A DNA stretch of 50,693 bases from an uncultured Collinsella sp. (GTDB lineage: Bacteria; Actinomycetota; Coriobacteriia; Coriobacteriales; Coriobacteriaceae), in assembly GCA_900540875.1 (NCBI GenBank), contig UQHT01000018.1, positions 1-50,693 on the forward strand, in the 5' to 3' direction. Made by a program: the position numbers and the translations under genes. Shown here piece by piece: positions 42,689-50,693 of this stretch; the first letter of the stretch is position 1, and the number at the start of each line of letters is the position of its first letter. Below the pieces are notes generated by a model. The model was not told the DNA's origin and did no database searches. It worked only from the letters and a program-made list of their open reading frames with translations.

Positions 42689-44047
42689 CTAGCTCCTCGA
42701 ATGTGCGACAAACTTGCTGTGGAGCAGACCGATCACAAAGGCAACTACGGCGACCGGCGCCCACGCGGCACCGATGTCTGCCAGCGGCAGCACATCAAAT
42801 GGTAGCCACGCTCCAGCAAAGAACGCATCGCGGACCGAGGTGATCACGCTCTGCACAGCGACTACGCCGCCGACCCAGACCCACACCTGCGGATGAGCGT
42901 CGCAAAAGCCGTGCACCAGGCCCATAAGCACCAGCACAATGGCAACGGGGTACAAAGCGTTGAGCATGGGCACCGAGAACATAAGGATCACGTCGAGGCC
43001 CACGTTGGAGAGCACGCACGAAAACGCTGCGAACACAAAGGCGAGAACCGCAAAGGGACGGCGCATGGCCTCCTCAGAGGCCTCCGCTCCCCCTTCGACC
43101 ACATACGTCTCGCAGAAGTAACGCGAGCAGCAGCTGATGAGGCCGATGCACACGTTCATGCAGGCGAGGAAGAAGATGGCGAAGACCACGACCGTGCCGG
43201 CAAGCCCAAAATGCATGGAGGCCGAACGGGCGAGGATGGCGGCGCCGTTGGTAGCGTCGGGCATCACGGTGCCGAGCTGCATACCGGCAAGGCCCAAGCC
43301 GCAGTAGATGATGGCCATGAGCACGCCGGCGATCACGCCGGAGCGCGAAATCTCGAAGGCCACGCGCTTGTCATCGGTAACACCCAGCTCGTGTATGGTC
43401 TCGGCGATGATGATGCCAAAGGCGAGCGACGCGAGCAGGTCCATGGTCTGGTAGCCGGTCAAAAAGCCCTGCACGGCAGCACCGGCATCATAGGGAGCCT
43501 GCGGCGCGGCGGCGGGGCCCAGCGGCAAGACCATGGCGGCACCCACGACCAATACGATAAGGGCAATGAGCGCGGGGCCCGTAATGCGGCCGAGCACGCG
43601 TGTGATGACGCCCGGGCGCAGCGTGAGCGCAAACGCGACGATAAAGAAGCCGACGGCAAACACCAGGCGCGCCGTGCCGAGCGAGACACCCTCGGGCAAC
43701 AGCGGCACCAGCATCTCGAAGGCCGTGGAACTCGTACGCGGAATGGCCAGGCACGGGCCAATGGCCAGATACACCGCCGCGACAAAGAACTCGCCAAACT
43801 TGGGGTGCACGCGGCCAGCAAGCTCGCGCGCCGTTCCGGCAAGCGCCACGGCGATAAAGCCCATGACGGGCAGGCCGATGGCGGCAATCAAAAAGCCGAT
43901 CATGGCAACCGGCGCGGCAGAACCTGCCTGCAGCGCCAGCAGCGGCGGAATAATGAGGTTACCGGCGCCAAAGAGCATCGAGAACAGCGCAATGCCGACG
44001 GTAACGACATGGTCGGAACGCAGACCGCGCGGGGCGGATGAAGCCAT
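42689..44047 (-). CDS. brnQ: Branched-chain amino acid transport protein
   Basis: 452 residues; ATG at 44047 has AAAGG seven bases upstream, better than a GTG two codons earlier. About twelve hydrophobic helices and the opening GIALFSMLFGAGNLIIPPLL with PRTSSTAFEMLVPLLP identify the LIVCS/BrnQ family, which takes up leucine, isoleucine and valine with a cation. Full length. A terminator for the downstream-coordinate giant gene lies just before its promoter region. Confidence 0.93.
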   Translation of the reverse strand: MASSAPRGLRSDHVVTVGIALFSMLFGAGNLIIPPLLALQAGSAAPVAMIGFLIAAIGLPVMGFIAVALAGTARELAGRVHPKFGEFFVAAVYLAIGPCLAIPRTSSTAFEMLVPLLPEGVSLGTARLVFAVGFFIVAFALTLRPGVITRVLGRITGPALIALIVLVVGAAMVLPLGPAAAPQAPYDAGAAVQGFLTGYQTMDLLASLAFGIIIAETIHELGVTDDKRVAFEISRSGVIAGVLMAIIYCGLGLAGMQLGTVMPDATNGAAILARSASMHFGLAGTVVVFAIFFLACMNVCIGLISCCSRYFCETYVVEGGAEASEEAMRRPFAVLAFVFAAFSCVLSNVGLDVILMFSVPMLNALYPVAIVLVLMGLVHGFCDAHPQVWVWVGGVVAVQSVITSVRDAFFAGAWLPFDVLPLADIGAAWAPVAVVAFVIGLLHSKFVAHSRS

Positions 44048-44070
44048 AGGCACACCTTTCGGGTCGAAAC

Positions 44071-44100
44071 AAAAACGGGACGGGCAAAATACCCGTCCCG
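44071..44100 (-). terminator. Terminator of the giant surface protein gene
   Basis: CGGGACGGG pairs with CCCGTCCCG around a 7-nt loop, with TTTTTGTTT on the minus strand. It lies 65 nt after the giant gene's stop. Confidence 0.92.
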
Positions 44101-44165
44101 CAAGTATATACGCTTTAGCAGACTAAATCGCGCAAAGCTTCAATCTAGCTGCCCCTTTTGAGCCG

Positions 44166-47100
44166 TTACGCGTCCGAGCGACGGCGACGCAGCAGCTCGA
44201 GTCCCAGCGCGACAAGCGCAACGGCGCCTGCAGCGACGGCGACGGCCAATGGCGCACGATCGCCCGTGTCGGCGAGCTGCTGAGCGCTCGACTTGGAAGA
44301 TTCCTTCTTGCCGGAGTTTTCCGCGCCCGATGCCTTTGTCTTATCAGCTGCGGAGTCATCCGAACTACCGGGTTTTGTCGGATCCTTTGAATCCGGCTGG
44401 TCGGAATCGGGCGTTCCGGGCTTTTCCGGCTCTGGCTTGCTCGGGTTGTCAGGCTCAGGCTTATCCGAGTTATCCGGGTCCGGCTTGTCCGGCTGATCAG
44501 GCTCCGGTTTGTCGGGCCCAGGCTTGCCCGGATCAGGCTGGTCAGGCTCGGGCTTGTCCGGGTCCGGCTTGTCCGGATCGGGTCCATCGGGCTTGTCCGG
44601 ATCGGGAACCACCGGGTCCGGGTCGACAGGCTCCTGCTTCTTCTTCACCGCCAGCGTACCGGGCTCAACCGTGACATCGAAGTTCGGGTCGGCGACCGTC
44701 GCCCCGATCTGGTACTCGCCCGCCGGGGAACTCTCATCGGCGACGCAGGAGTACTCGACCTTCACGCCCGAGGTATCAGCCGAGCTCTTTAGGCTCGAGG
44801 TAAAGGCGGGATTCATCTCTCCCTCGAAGCGTTCAACATCGTCGACCTTCACCTTAAGCTTCGCCGGCGCAATCTTGAACTTGCGCGAGGCGGCGCCGAC
44901 ATACCCGTTGCTTCGCAGCGTGGCAACAGCGCGATACGTGCCGGCATCGGTCGGGGCCTCACTCGACGAATAGTGCGTGCCGCCCGTCCCGTAATACCTG
45001 ACCCTCAGGTCACCTTCGCAGGCCTTGGGAACCCCCGTGATCTTAGGCGATTGAGCATCACCGCTATAGACGAAGTTGCCGCCCTCAAATGCAAGCTCGA
45101 CCCGCTTCGCCTGAACGACCAGAATGAAGTGCGCGGTCACGGTCTTGCCATGAGCGTCCTTGCACGTGATGTCAAAGGTAGACACTCCGGCCTTGGACGG
45201 GGTGCCCGAGAGCGTCAGGCCGCCCGCTGTGCGGGTGAGCTTAAACCCGTCGGGGAGCTTAGCGTCGTCCCATGTGTACTCATATGGAGCTTCGCCACCC
45301 GCGGCACCCGCAATCGTCGCTCGATACGTGCTATGCGCACGTGCGACCGGCAGCAGACCGCCGTTGAACACGAGGGCATCCCGGAGCACAACGGAAACGA
45401 CGGCACGATCGCTTTCCACCTGCGCCTCGGTACCAAGGTAGCGCTGAGTGACGCGGCAGAAATACTCGCCGGCGCAATCCTCATCAAGGCCCTCGATGAG
45501 GAGCGTCTCCCCCGTCTCGCCCTCGAGCGCCACGGTCTCGCCGCCCACCATGTGGAACCACTGATAGGAAAGTTCGACATCGGCGGCGGAACCCGTGGAC
45601 GAGGACGTGTGGTCGAGGACGCCCTTGCCCGCCTCGGCAGCAACCGAGAGCACAACAGCATCGCCCTCGTGGGCACTCGCGTCCTGTGGCTGCGCAATCA
45701 CCTTCGGAGCGTCCGCTTTCGCGAACTCGAACGTAATCTCGTGCGACGCGGTGACGCCACTCAGCGTGACCTCGTACGCTCCGCCCTCATAGCCGGAAAT
45801 ATCGAGATCGATGGCCTTGTCCGAGCCGGCTTCCGTGACCGTCACCCGCTCGAGGTAGCAGCCCTCGTCGGGCGTCGCCGAGAGCGTCACGTCGCCGCCC
45901 GCATCAACGGTGACGGAAGCGTTGTCGACCGAACCGTTGACCGCCTTTGCCGTCACCTCAAAGCGCTCGGGCTTGTCCGGGTTATCGGGCTCGGGGTTAT
46001 CAGGGTCGGGATTATCGGGATCAGGCTTGGGATCTGGATCAGGCTTGGGATCTGGATCAGGCTTGGGATCCGGATTAGGATTATCGGGCTCCGGATTATC
46101 CGGGCCGGGGTTAGGACCAGGATCAGGCTGATCGGGATCCGGGTTGTCCGGGTCGGGGTTATCCGGATTGTCCGGGTCCGGAACCACCGGGTCGGGACCG
46201 ACGGGCTCCTGCTTCTTTTTCACCGTCAGCGTTCCGGGCACGACCTCGACATCGAAATTCAGATCGGTGACCGTCGCGCCGATCTGGTACTTGCCAGCAG
46301 GAGAGCTCTCATCGGCATCGCAGGAGTACTCGACCTTCACACCCGAAGTATCAACCGCACTCTCCAGGCTCGAGGTAAACGCCGGGTTCGCCTCTCCCTC
46401 GAAGCGCTCGGCGTCGTCAACCTTCACCTTGAGCTTTGCCGGAGCGATCTCGAACTGGCAGGCAGCGGCACCGATGTAGCCGTGGCTGCGCAGCGTGGCG
46501 ACAGCGCGGTATGTGCCGGCATCGGTCGGGGCATCCGTCGAGAAATATTGCGTACTTCCGCATCCGTAGTACCAGACCTTCAGGTCACCCTTGCAGACCT
46601 TGGGAGCACCGGAAACTTCGGGGGCCTGCGACGCGCCATTAAAGGTAAAGTCGCCATCCGTAAACGTAAGCTTTACGCGCTTTGCCTGGACAGCGAGCGC
46701 AAAGCGGGCGGTCATGGCCTCGCCACGGGCATCCGTGCACGTAATATCGAAGGCGGAAACGCCCGTCTTGGACGGAACACCAGAGAGCGTCAGACCGCCC
46801 GAAGTACGGGAGAGCTTGAGCCCGTCGGGGAGCTTCGTCTTATCCCATGCGTACTCGTACGGAGCCTTGCCGCCCGCGGCCCCGGCAATCGTGGCGATGT
46901 ACGTGCCGTGCGCACTCGCTGCCGGCAGCAGGCCACCGTTAAACACAAGGGTGTCCCAGGCAACGACGGAGACGGAGACGCAATCACTGTCCGTCTGCTT
47001 CTCAGTACCAAGGTAGCGCTGAGTGATGCGGCAGAAATACTCGCCGGCCAGCTCGTCGTCGAGGTCCGCGAGCGAGAGCGTCTCCCCCGTCTCGCCCTCG

Positions 47101-50100
47101 AGCGCCACGGCCTTGCCATTCACCATGCGGAACCACTGGTAGGAGAGCTCAACCTCGGCAGCGCAACCCGTGGACGAGGCCGCGTGGTCGGCGACGTTCT
47201 TGCCCGCCTCGGCCGCGACCGAGAGCACAGCCGAATCGCCCTCATGGACGCTCACGTCCTGCGGCTGCGCGACCACACGCGGAGCGTCCGCCTTCGCAAA
47301 CTCGAACGCGACCTCCTGCGATGTGGTGACATCGCTCAGCGTGACCTTGTACGCCCCGCCCTTGTAATCAGAAATGTCGAGGTCAACGGTCGCATCTGAG
47401 CCGGCCTGCGCGACCGTCACGCGCTCGAGGTAGCAGCCCTCGTCGGGCGTCGCCGAGAGGGTCGCATCCCCGCCCTCAACGACCGAAACCAAGTCGTTGT
47501 CGACCGAACCGTTGACTGCCTTCGCCGTCACCTTGTAGTGTTCGGGCTTCTTCTTGACCGTCAGCGTACCGGGGTCGACCGCGACATCAAAGTTCGGATC
47601 GGCAACCGCCGCGTCGATCTGGTACTCACCCGCCGGCGATTTCTTATTCGCCGAGCAGCAGTACGTAACTTTAACGTCCGAGGTGTCGCAACGGCTCACC
47701 AAGCTGGAGGTAAACTCGGGATTTTCCTGGCCCTCAAAGCGCTCGGCATCGTCGACCTTCACCAGCAACTGGGCAGGTGCAACGGAAACCGTCAACTCGA
47801 CGTCCTCGGCGACAAGATAGTTTCGAGACGCCTTGGCATGGGCGACAACACGTGCCGTACCGGCAGCCTTCACCGTCGCGCAGCGTCCCTTAATCGAAAC
47901 CGGGCCCCTATCGTCATCGGAATCGACCAGCTCAAAAGTCACGGGAGTCTGGGCAACGTTGTTAAACACAATGGGGTCTCCACCGTATACACCCGAATAG
48001 CTCGTCGTTCCCGTAATAACCTGGCTTGCCTTTGCAATCGAGAACTCGGCGGACTTTTTACCCTGATAGTTGGGGTCAGTCACCTTAACCGTGACGCGGT
48101 AGTTACCGCTGTCGCACGGCTCCAGCGCCGTCGGACCATAGGACGTTCCATCTATACCGCAATAGGCAACGGAATAGCCAGACGCATCAAGGCCGGCAAC
48201 CGCAACCGCCGCACCGTGTCGTGCGCCATCGTATGTCACATCAGACGTCTCGATCGAAATATCGACCGGGGCCTTCTCGATCGTGAAGTCACAGGAGGCA
48301 TTACCGACATATCCCTTGGCGTCGAGCGTCACCACCGCACGATACGTGCCGGCATCCACCGGCGCCTGATCCGACGAGTAATGTGTGTCGCCCGTGCCAA
48401 CATAGGTCAGTTTGACATCGTCCTCGCAACCCTCGGGCACGCCCGAAAGCTCCGGGGCCTGCGCCGTCGCGTTGTAGGTAAAGGTCTGGCCCTCAAATGT
48501 AAGCGGGGCTTCCTTCGCCTTCACGAGCAGCGCGAAGTGCGCATCGCACTTGTTGCCCAGGTCATCAGTGCACCCAATCTTGAAGCTATGCACACCCGTA
48601 GCCGCAGGCACGCCCGAGAGTACCAAGGCGCCCGATCCGTCATCTGCCAGCGTCAGCTGCATGCCCTCAGGAACCTCAGCATCATCCAAGTTATACGCAT
48701 ACGGTGCCTTGCCGCCCGTAGCGCCGGCAATCTGCGCACGGTATTCATCGTGAGTCGTCGCCACCGGCAGCACACGCCCGTTAAACACAAGCGTTTCTCG
48801 GGGCACGATGGATACCTTCGCATGTTCGGTATCCGTCTTTGTCACCGTGCCCAGGTAGCTCTGCGTAATGCGGCAGAAGTACTCGCCCTCGTTCTCGCTG
48901 TCGAGCTGGGCAATCGAGAGGGCCTCCCCCGCCTCGCCCTTCAGCGCCACCGCCTTGCCACCATCATCAGACATGCGATACCACTGGTAGCTCAGCTTGA
49001 CGCCTGCAGCGGATCCAGATGACACGGCCGCATGGACGCGAACGTTGCGCCCCGCCTCGGCGGCGACCGAAAGTTCGACCGGATCGCCCTCGTAAGCACT
49101 CGCATCCTGCGGCTGCGCAAGGACCTGTGGAGCCGCTGCCTTCGCAAACTCGAACGTGACCTTTTGCGGAGCACTCACGCCACTCAGTGTAACCTCGTAC
49201 GCCCCACCCTTATAGTCAGAAATATCAAGGTCATAGGCATTGCCGGCCGAACCGTCATCACCTGCCTCTTCGGCAACGGTCACGCGCGTCAGGTAGCAGC
49301 CCTCATCGGGCGTCGCCGAAAGCGTCACCTTACCATCCGTAGCGACCAAAGCAGACTCCGAATCAACCGATCCGTTGACCGCTCGGGCCGTCACCTTGTA
49401 CTTAGGCGCCTCCGCAAAGCGCGCCTCGACGGTCATGTTGTCCTCGGGGACAAACGTCCAGGTAGCATCCGTGCTCAGCGGCTCATCGCCCAACGACCCG
49501 TCATCATTGCGCGCATACCACCCATCGAACACATACCCCGCATCGGGAACGGCAGTCAGGGTCGTGGACTCACCGTTCTCGACTTCGTTGGTCACGGCAT
49601 AGCCCAGAGATTCGTCCTCGGAGGAGCCCTCGACGTGTCCGCCCTGACGCGGATCAACCGCCGTCACCGACATCGTCGCCCGTTCATAAACGGCCGTAAA
49701 GGTTCGGTTGCCAAACACCACGCGGTTAATGACCGGCGTAAAGCCAACGGGCATGCCGTTCTCATCGACCCAGTATTTAAACTTCCAACCCTTATGCGGC
49801 ACGGTAAACATAATCGCCGCGGAGTGGTAGGAGCCACCCGTACCGAGCGCTACCATCGAAAAGCCAGCATCCTTAGGATACGTAGCGACCTGAACATCGC
49901 AGCCCGTCTCGTAGAACACGGCCGTAAGCTGCTTATTCTCCTTGGCGGTACCGATATAGAAAGCGCTGTAGCTCACCGTAACACCCGCATCGTCGACCCA
50001 ATGCGAGAAGTGGTACTTCTTCCACGGGATCGCAATCGCCATAAACATGTCGCCCCTGTCGTAGGACCTGCTGCCGGCAGGAATGCCGTCGACCAGAAGG

Positions 50101-50693
50101 GCCGTACCGCGGAAGATGGACGAGCCAGTGACGGTAATGGTCACCTGTCCATCGGATTCGAACTGCGCGTAGTACGTTATGTCTTGCGTGGCGGTCACAT
50201 CGAGGGTCGTCGCGGTCTCGACAATCGAGGTGCCCTCCTTATCGGTGCTCCAGCCCACAAAGCGATAGCCCATACCGGCAACAGCGGACAGTTCCACCTG
50301 GTCGCCCACGGCAAAGCTACCGCTGCCCGTAATACGGCAGCCCCTGTTCGAAGCCTTGTCCTTCACCACGACCTCGCCCGTAACGGTCACCTCGTACGGA
50401 TCGGCAAACACGGCCTGGAGCTCCAACGTATCGTCCTCGAGCCCCTCGACCATATCCTTGTCGAGCTTAACCCAGCAATGGGCGTCGCAGCTCAGCAGCA
50501 ACTTGTTGCCCTCGGCATCCAGGACATACCAACCGGCAAAACGTTTGGTTCCCATAGGCGTAGCGTTGAGTTCGACCGTATCACCGAATTGATAGGAGCC
50601 CTCGCCGCTCAGGGTGCTAACGCTATCGTCACTCGCGCTCAAAACGACCTGATAGGACTTGGGCGTAAAGGTCGCCGTATAGGTGGCGTCACC
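44166..50693 (-). CDS. Giant repetitive cell-surface protein, C-terminal part (5' end outside the window)
   Basis: 2175 residues are visible; the frame is still open at 50693, so the start is missing. From the N-terminal side: several InlB-type B-repeats (FAGWYVLDAEGN, FVGWSTDKEG, FDGWYARNDDG), then three long modules. Each begins (F/Y)xVTAxAVNGSVD (near 49400, 47540 and 45965) and contains an Ig-like part ending EYFCRITQ or EYFCRVTQ, a putative-Ig/cadherin-like part (LVFNGGLLP...TLSGVP), and an MBG-type strand-rich part (GTYRAV). Modules two and three are each followed by a Pro/Asp/Asn/Lys-rich spacer (near 46000-46200 and 44400-44620). The C-terminus has LADTG, a hydrophobic helix and RRRRSDA, a class E-type LAxTG sortase signal. 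Probably an adhesin; ligand unknown. Confidence 0.92.
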   Translation of the reverse strand, partial: GDATYTATFTPKSYQVVLSASDDSVSTLSGEGSYQFGDTVELNATPMGTKRFAGWYVLDAEGNKLLLSCDAHCWVKLDKDMVEGLEDDTLELQAVFADPYEVTVTGEVVVKDKASNRGCRITGSGSFAVGDQVELSAVAGMGYRFVGWSTDKEGTSIVETATTLDVTATQDITYYAQFESDGQVTITVTGSSIFRGTALLVDGIPAGSRSYDRGDMFMAIAIPWKKYHFSHWVDDAGVTVSYSAFYIGTAKENKQLTAVFYETGCDVQVATYPKDAGFSMVALGTGGSYHSAAIMFTVPHKGWKFKYWVDENGMPVGFTPVINRVVFGNRTFTAVYERATMSVTAVDPRQGGHVEGSSEDESLGYAVTNEVENGESTTLTAVPDAGYVFDGWYARNDDGSLGDEPLSTDATWTFVPEDNMTVEARFAEAPKYKVTARAVNGSVDSESALVATDGKVTLSATPDEGCYLTRVTVAEEAGDDGSAGNAYDLDISDYKGGAYEVTLSGVSAPQKVTFEFAKAAAPQVLAQPQDASAYEGDPVELSVAAEAGRNVRVHAAVSSGSAAGVKLSYQWYRMSDDGGKAVALKGEAGEALSIAQLDSENEGEYFCRITQSYLGTVTKTDTEHAKVSIVPRETLVFNGRVLPVATTHDEYRAQIAGATGGKAPYAYNLDDAEVPEGMQLTLADDGSGALVLSGVPAATGVHSFKIGCTDDLGNKCDAHFALLVKAKEAPLTFEGQTFTYNATAQAPELSGVPEGCEDDVKLTYVGTGDTHYSSDQAPVDAGTYRAVVTLDAKGYVGNASCDFTIEKAPVDISIETSDVTYDGARHGAAVAVAGLDASGYSVAYCGIDGTSYGPTALEPCDSGNYRVTVKVTDPNYQGKKSAEFSIAKASQVITGTTSYSGVYGGDPIVFNNVAQTPVTFELVDSDDDRGPVSIKGRCATVKAAGTARVVAHAKASRNYLVAEDVELTVSVAPAQLLVKVDDAERFEGQENPEFTSSLVSRCDTSDVKVTYCCSANKKSPAGEYQIDAAVADPNFDVAVDPGTLTVKKKPEHYKVTAKAVNGSVDNDLVSVVEGGDATLSATPDEGCYLERVTVAQAGSDATVDLDISDYKGGAYKVTLSDVTTSQEVAFEFAKADAPRVVAQPQDVSVHEGDSAVLSVAAEAGKNVADHAASSTGCAAEVELSYQWFRMVNGKAVALEGETGETLSLADLDDELAGEYFCRITQRYLGTEKQTDSDCVSVSVVAWDTLVFNGGLLPAASAHGTYIATIAGAAGGKAPYEYAWDKTKLPDGLKLSRTSGGLTLSGVPSKTGVSAFDITCTDARGEAMTARFALAVQAKRVKLTFTDGDFTFNGASQAPEVSGAPKVCKGDLKVWYYGCGSTQYFSTDAPTDAGTYRAVATLRSHGYIGAAACQFEIAPAKLKVKVDDAERFEGEANPAFTSSLESAVDTSGVKVEYSCDADESSPAGKYQIGATVTDLNFDVEVVPGTLTVKKKQEPVGPDPVVPDPDNPDNPDPDNPDPDQPDPGPNPGPDNPEPDNPNPDPKPDPDPKPDPDPKPDPDNPDPDNPEPDNPDKPERFEVTAKAVNGSVDNASVTVDAGGDVTLSATPDEGCYLERVTVTEAGSDKAIDLDISGYEGGAYEVTLSGVTASHEITFEFAKADAPKVIAQPQDASAHEGDAVVLSVAAEAGKGVLDHTSSSTGSAADVELSYQWFHMVGGETVALEGETGETLLIEGLDEDCAGEYFCRVTQRYLGTEAQVESDRAVVSVVLRDALVFNGGLLPVARAHSTYRATIAGAAGGEAPYEYTWDDAKLPDGFKLTRTAGGLTLSGTPSKAGVSTFDITCKDAHGKTVTAHFILVVQAKRVELAFEGGNFVYSGDAQSPKITGVPKACEGDLRVRYYGTGGTHYSSSEAPTDAGTYRAVATLRSNGYVGAASRKFKIAPAKLKVKVDDVERFEGEMNPAFTSSLKSSADTSGVKVEYSCVADESSPAGEYQIGATVADPNFDVTVEPGTLAVKKKQEPVDPDPVVPDPDKPDGPDPDKPDPDKPEPDQPDPGKPGPDKPEPDQPDKPDPDNSDKPEPDNPSKPEPEKPGTPDSDQPDSKDPTKPGSSDDSAADKTKASGAENSGKKESSKSSAQQLADTGDRAPLAVAVAAGAVALVALGLELLRRRRSDA

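Noticed and set aside
44973..47399. 808-codon plus-strand frame opposite the giant surface protein
   Set aside because: Arises from codon bias of the repetitive gene; its Arg/Leu/Gly-rich sequence repeats in step with the modules on the other strand.

Overview
The window looks like chromosomal DNA of a high-GC, Gram-positive, obligately anaerobic gut actinobacterium of the class Coriobacteriia, most like Collinsella. This is an inference from gene content and codon style, not from a search. Supporting signs are the core order tig-clpP-clpX-valS-folC, two sortase-anchored surface proteins (C-terminal LPKTA and LADTG motifs), a complete selC-selB-selA selenocysteine locus, a molybdenum hydroxylase, and many short palindromic intergenic repeats.

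Layout. 1-2.1 kb: a repeat element, a gene with a nuclease-like C-terminus, and tRNA-Val(CAC). 2.4-3.5 kb: a small wall-anchored protein. 3.8-12.4 kb: an accessory, defence-like island in visible decay. It holds a Clp-type AAA+ gene split by an amber codon next to a DUF6414-like gene, a KAP-type P-loop NTPase, an IS66 orfA relic, a HEPN protein followed by the C-terminal stump of a UvrD-type helicase, a broken type I restriction hsdS, and the first 46 residues of a tyrosine recombinase joined in frame to another gene. 12.5-15.2 kb: a short polysaccharide operon (NusG/LoaP-like antiterminator, priming sugar transferase, UDP-sugar 6-dehydrogenase).

15.5-31.7 kb is core genome: thrS, a frameshifted zinc-ribbon gene, a three-gene GlpA/GlpB-like oxidoreductase plus DUF1667 operon, a pepQ-type peptidase, folC, valS, clpX, clpP, tig and tRNA-Leu(TAG). 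31.9-35.6 kb encodes a two-gene xanthine dehydrogenase-type enzyme, followed by gdhA. 37.4-41.1 kb is selC-selB-selA, then focA, tRNA-Gly(TCC), tRNA-Pro(TGG) and brnQ. The last 6.5 kb is the 3' part of a giant repetitive surface protein whose N-terminus lies outside the window.

The most unusual content is intergenic. (1) Four palindromes at exactly 80-nt period lie at 18098-18394. (2) Two nested palindromes bracket valS; they share an inner core, but each has its own unrelated, nearly perfect self-complementary outer arms. (3) A roughly 135-nt structured element occurs three times with compensatory stem changes. (4) A 25-bp inverted repeat with a conserved 17-nt loop occurs on both sides of pepQ. 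These look like families of small mobile or structural elements. No protein that would mobilise or bind them is evident in the window.
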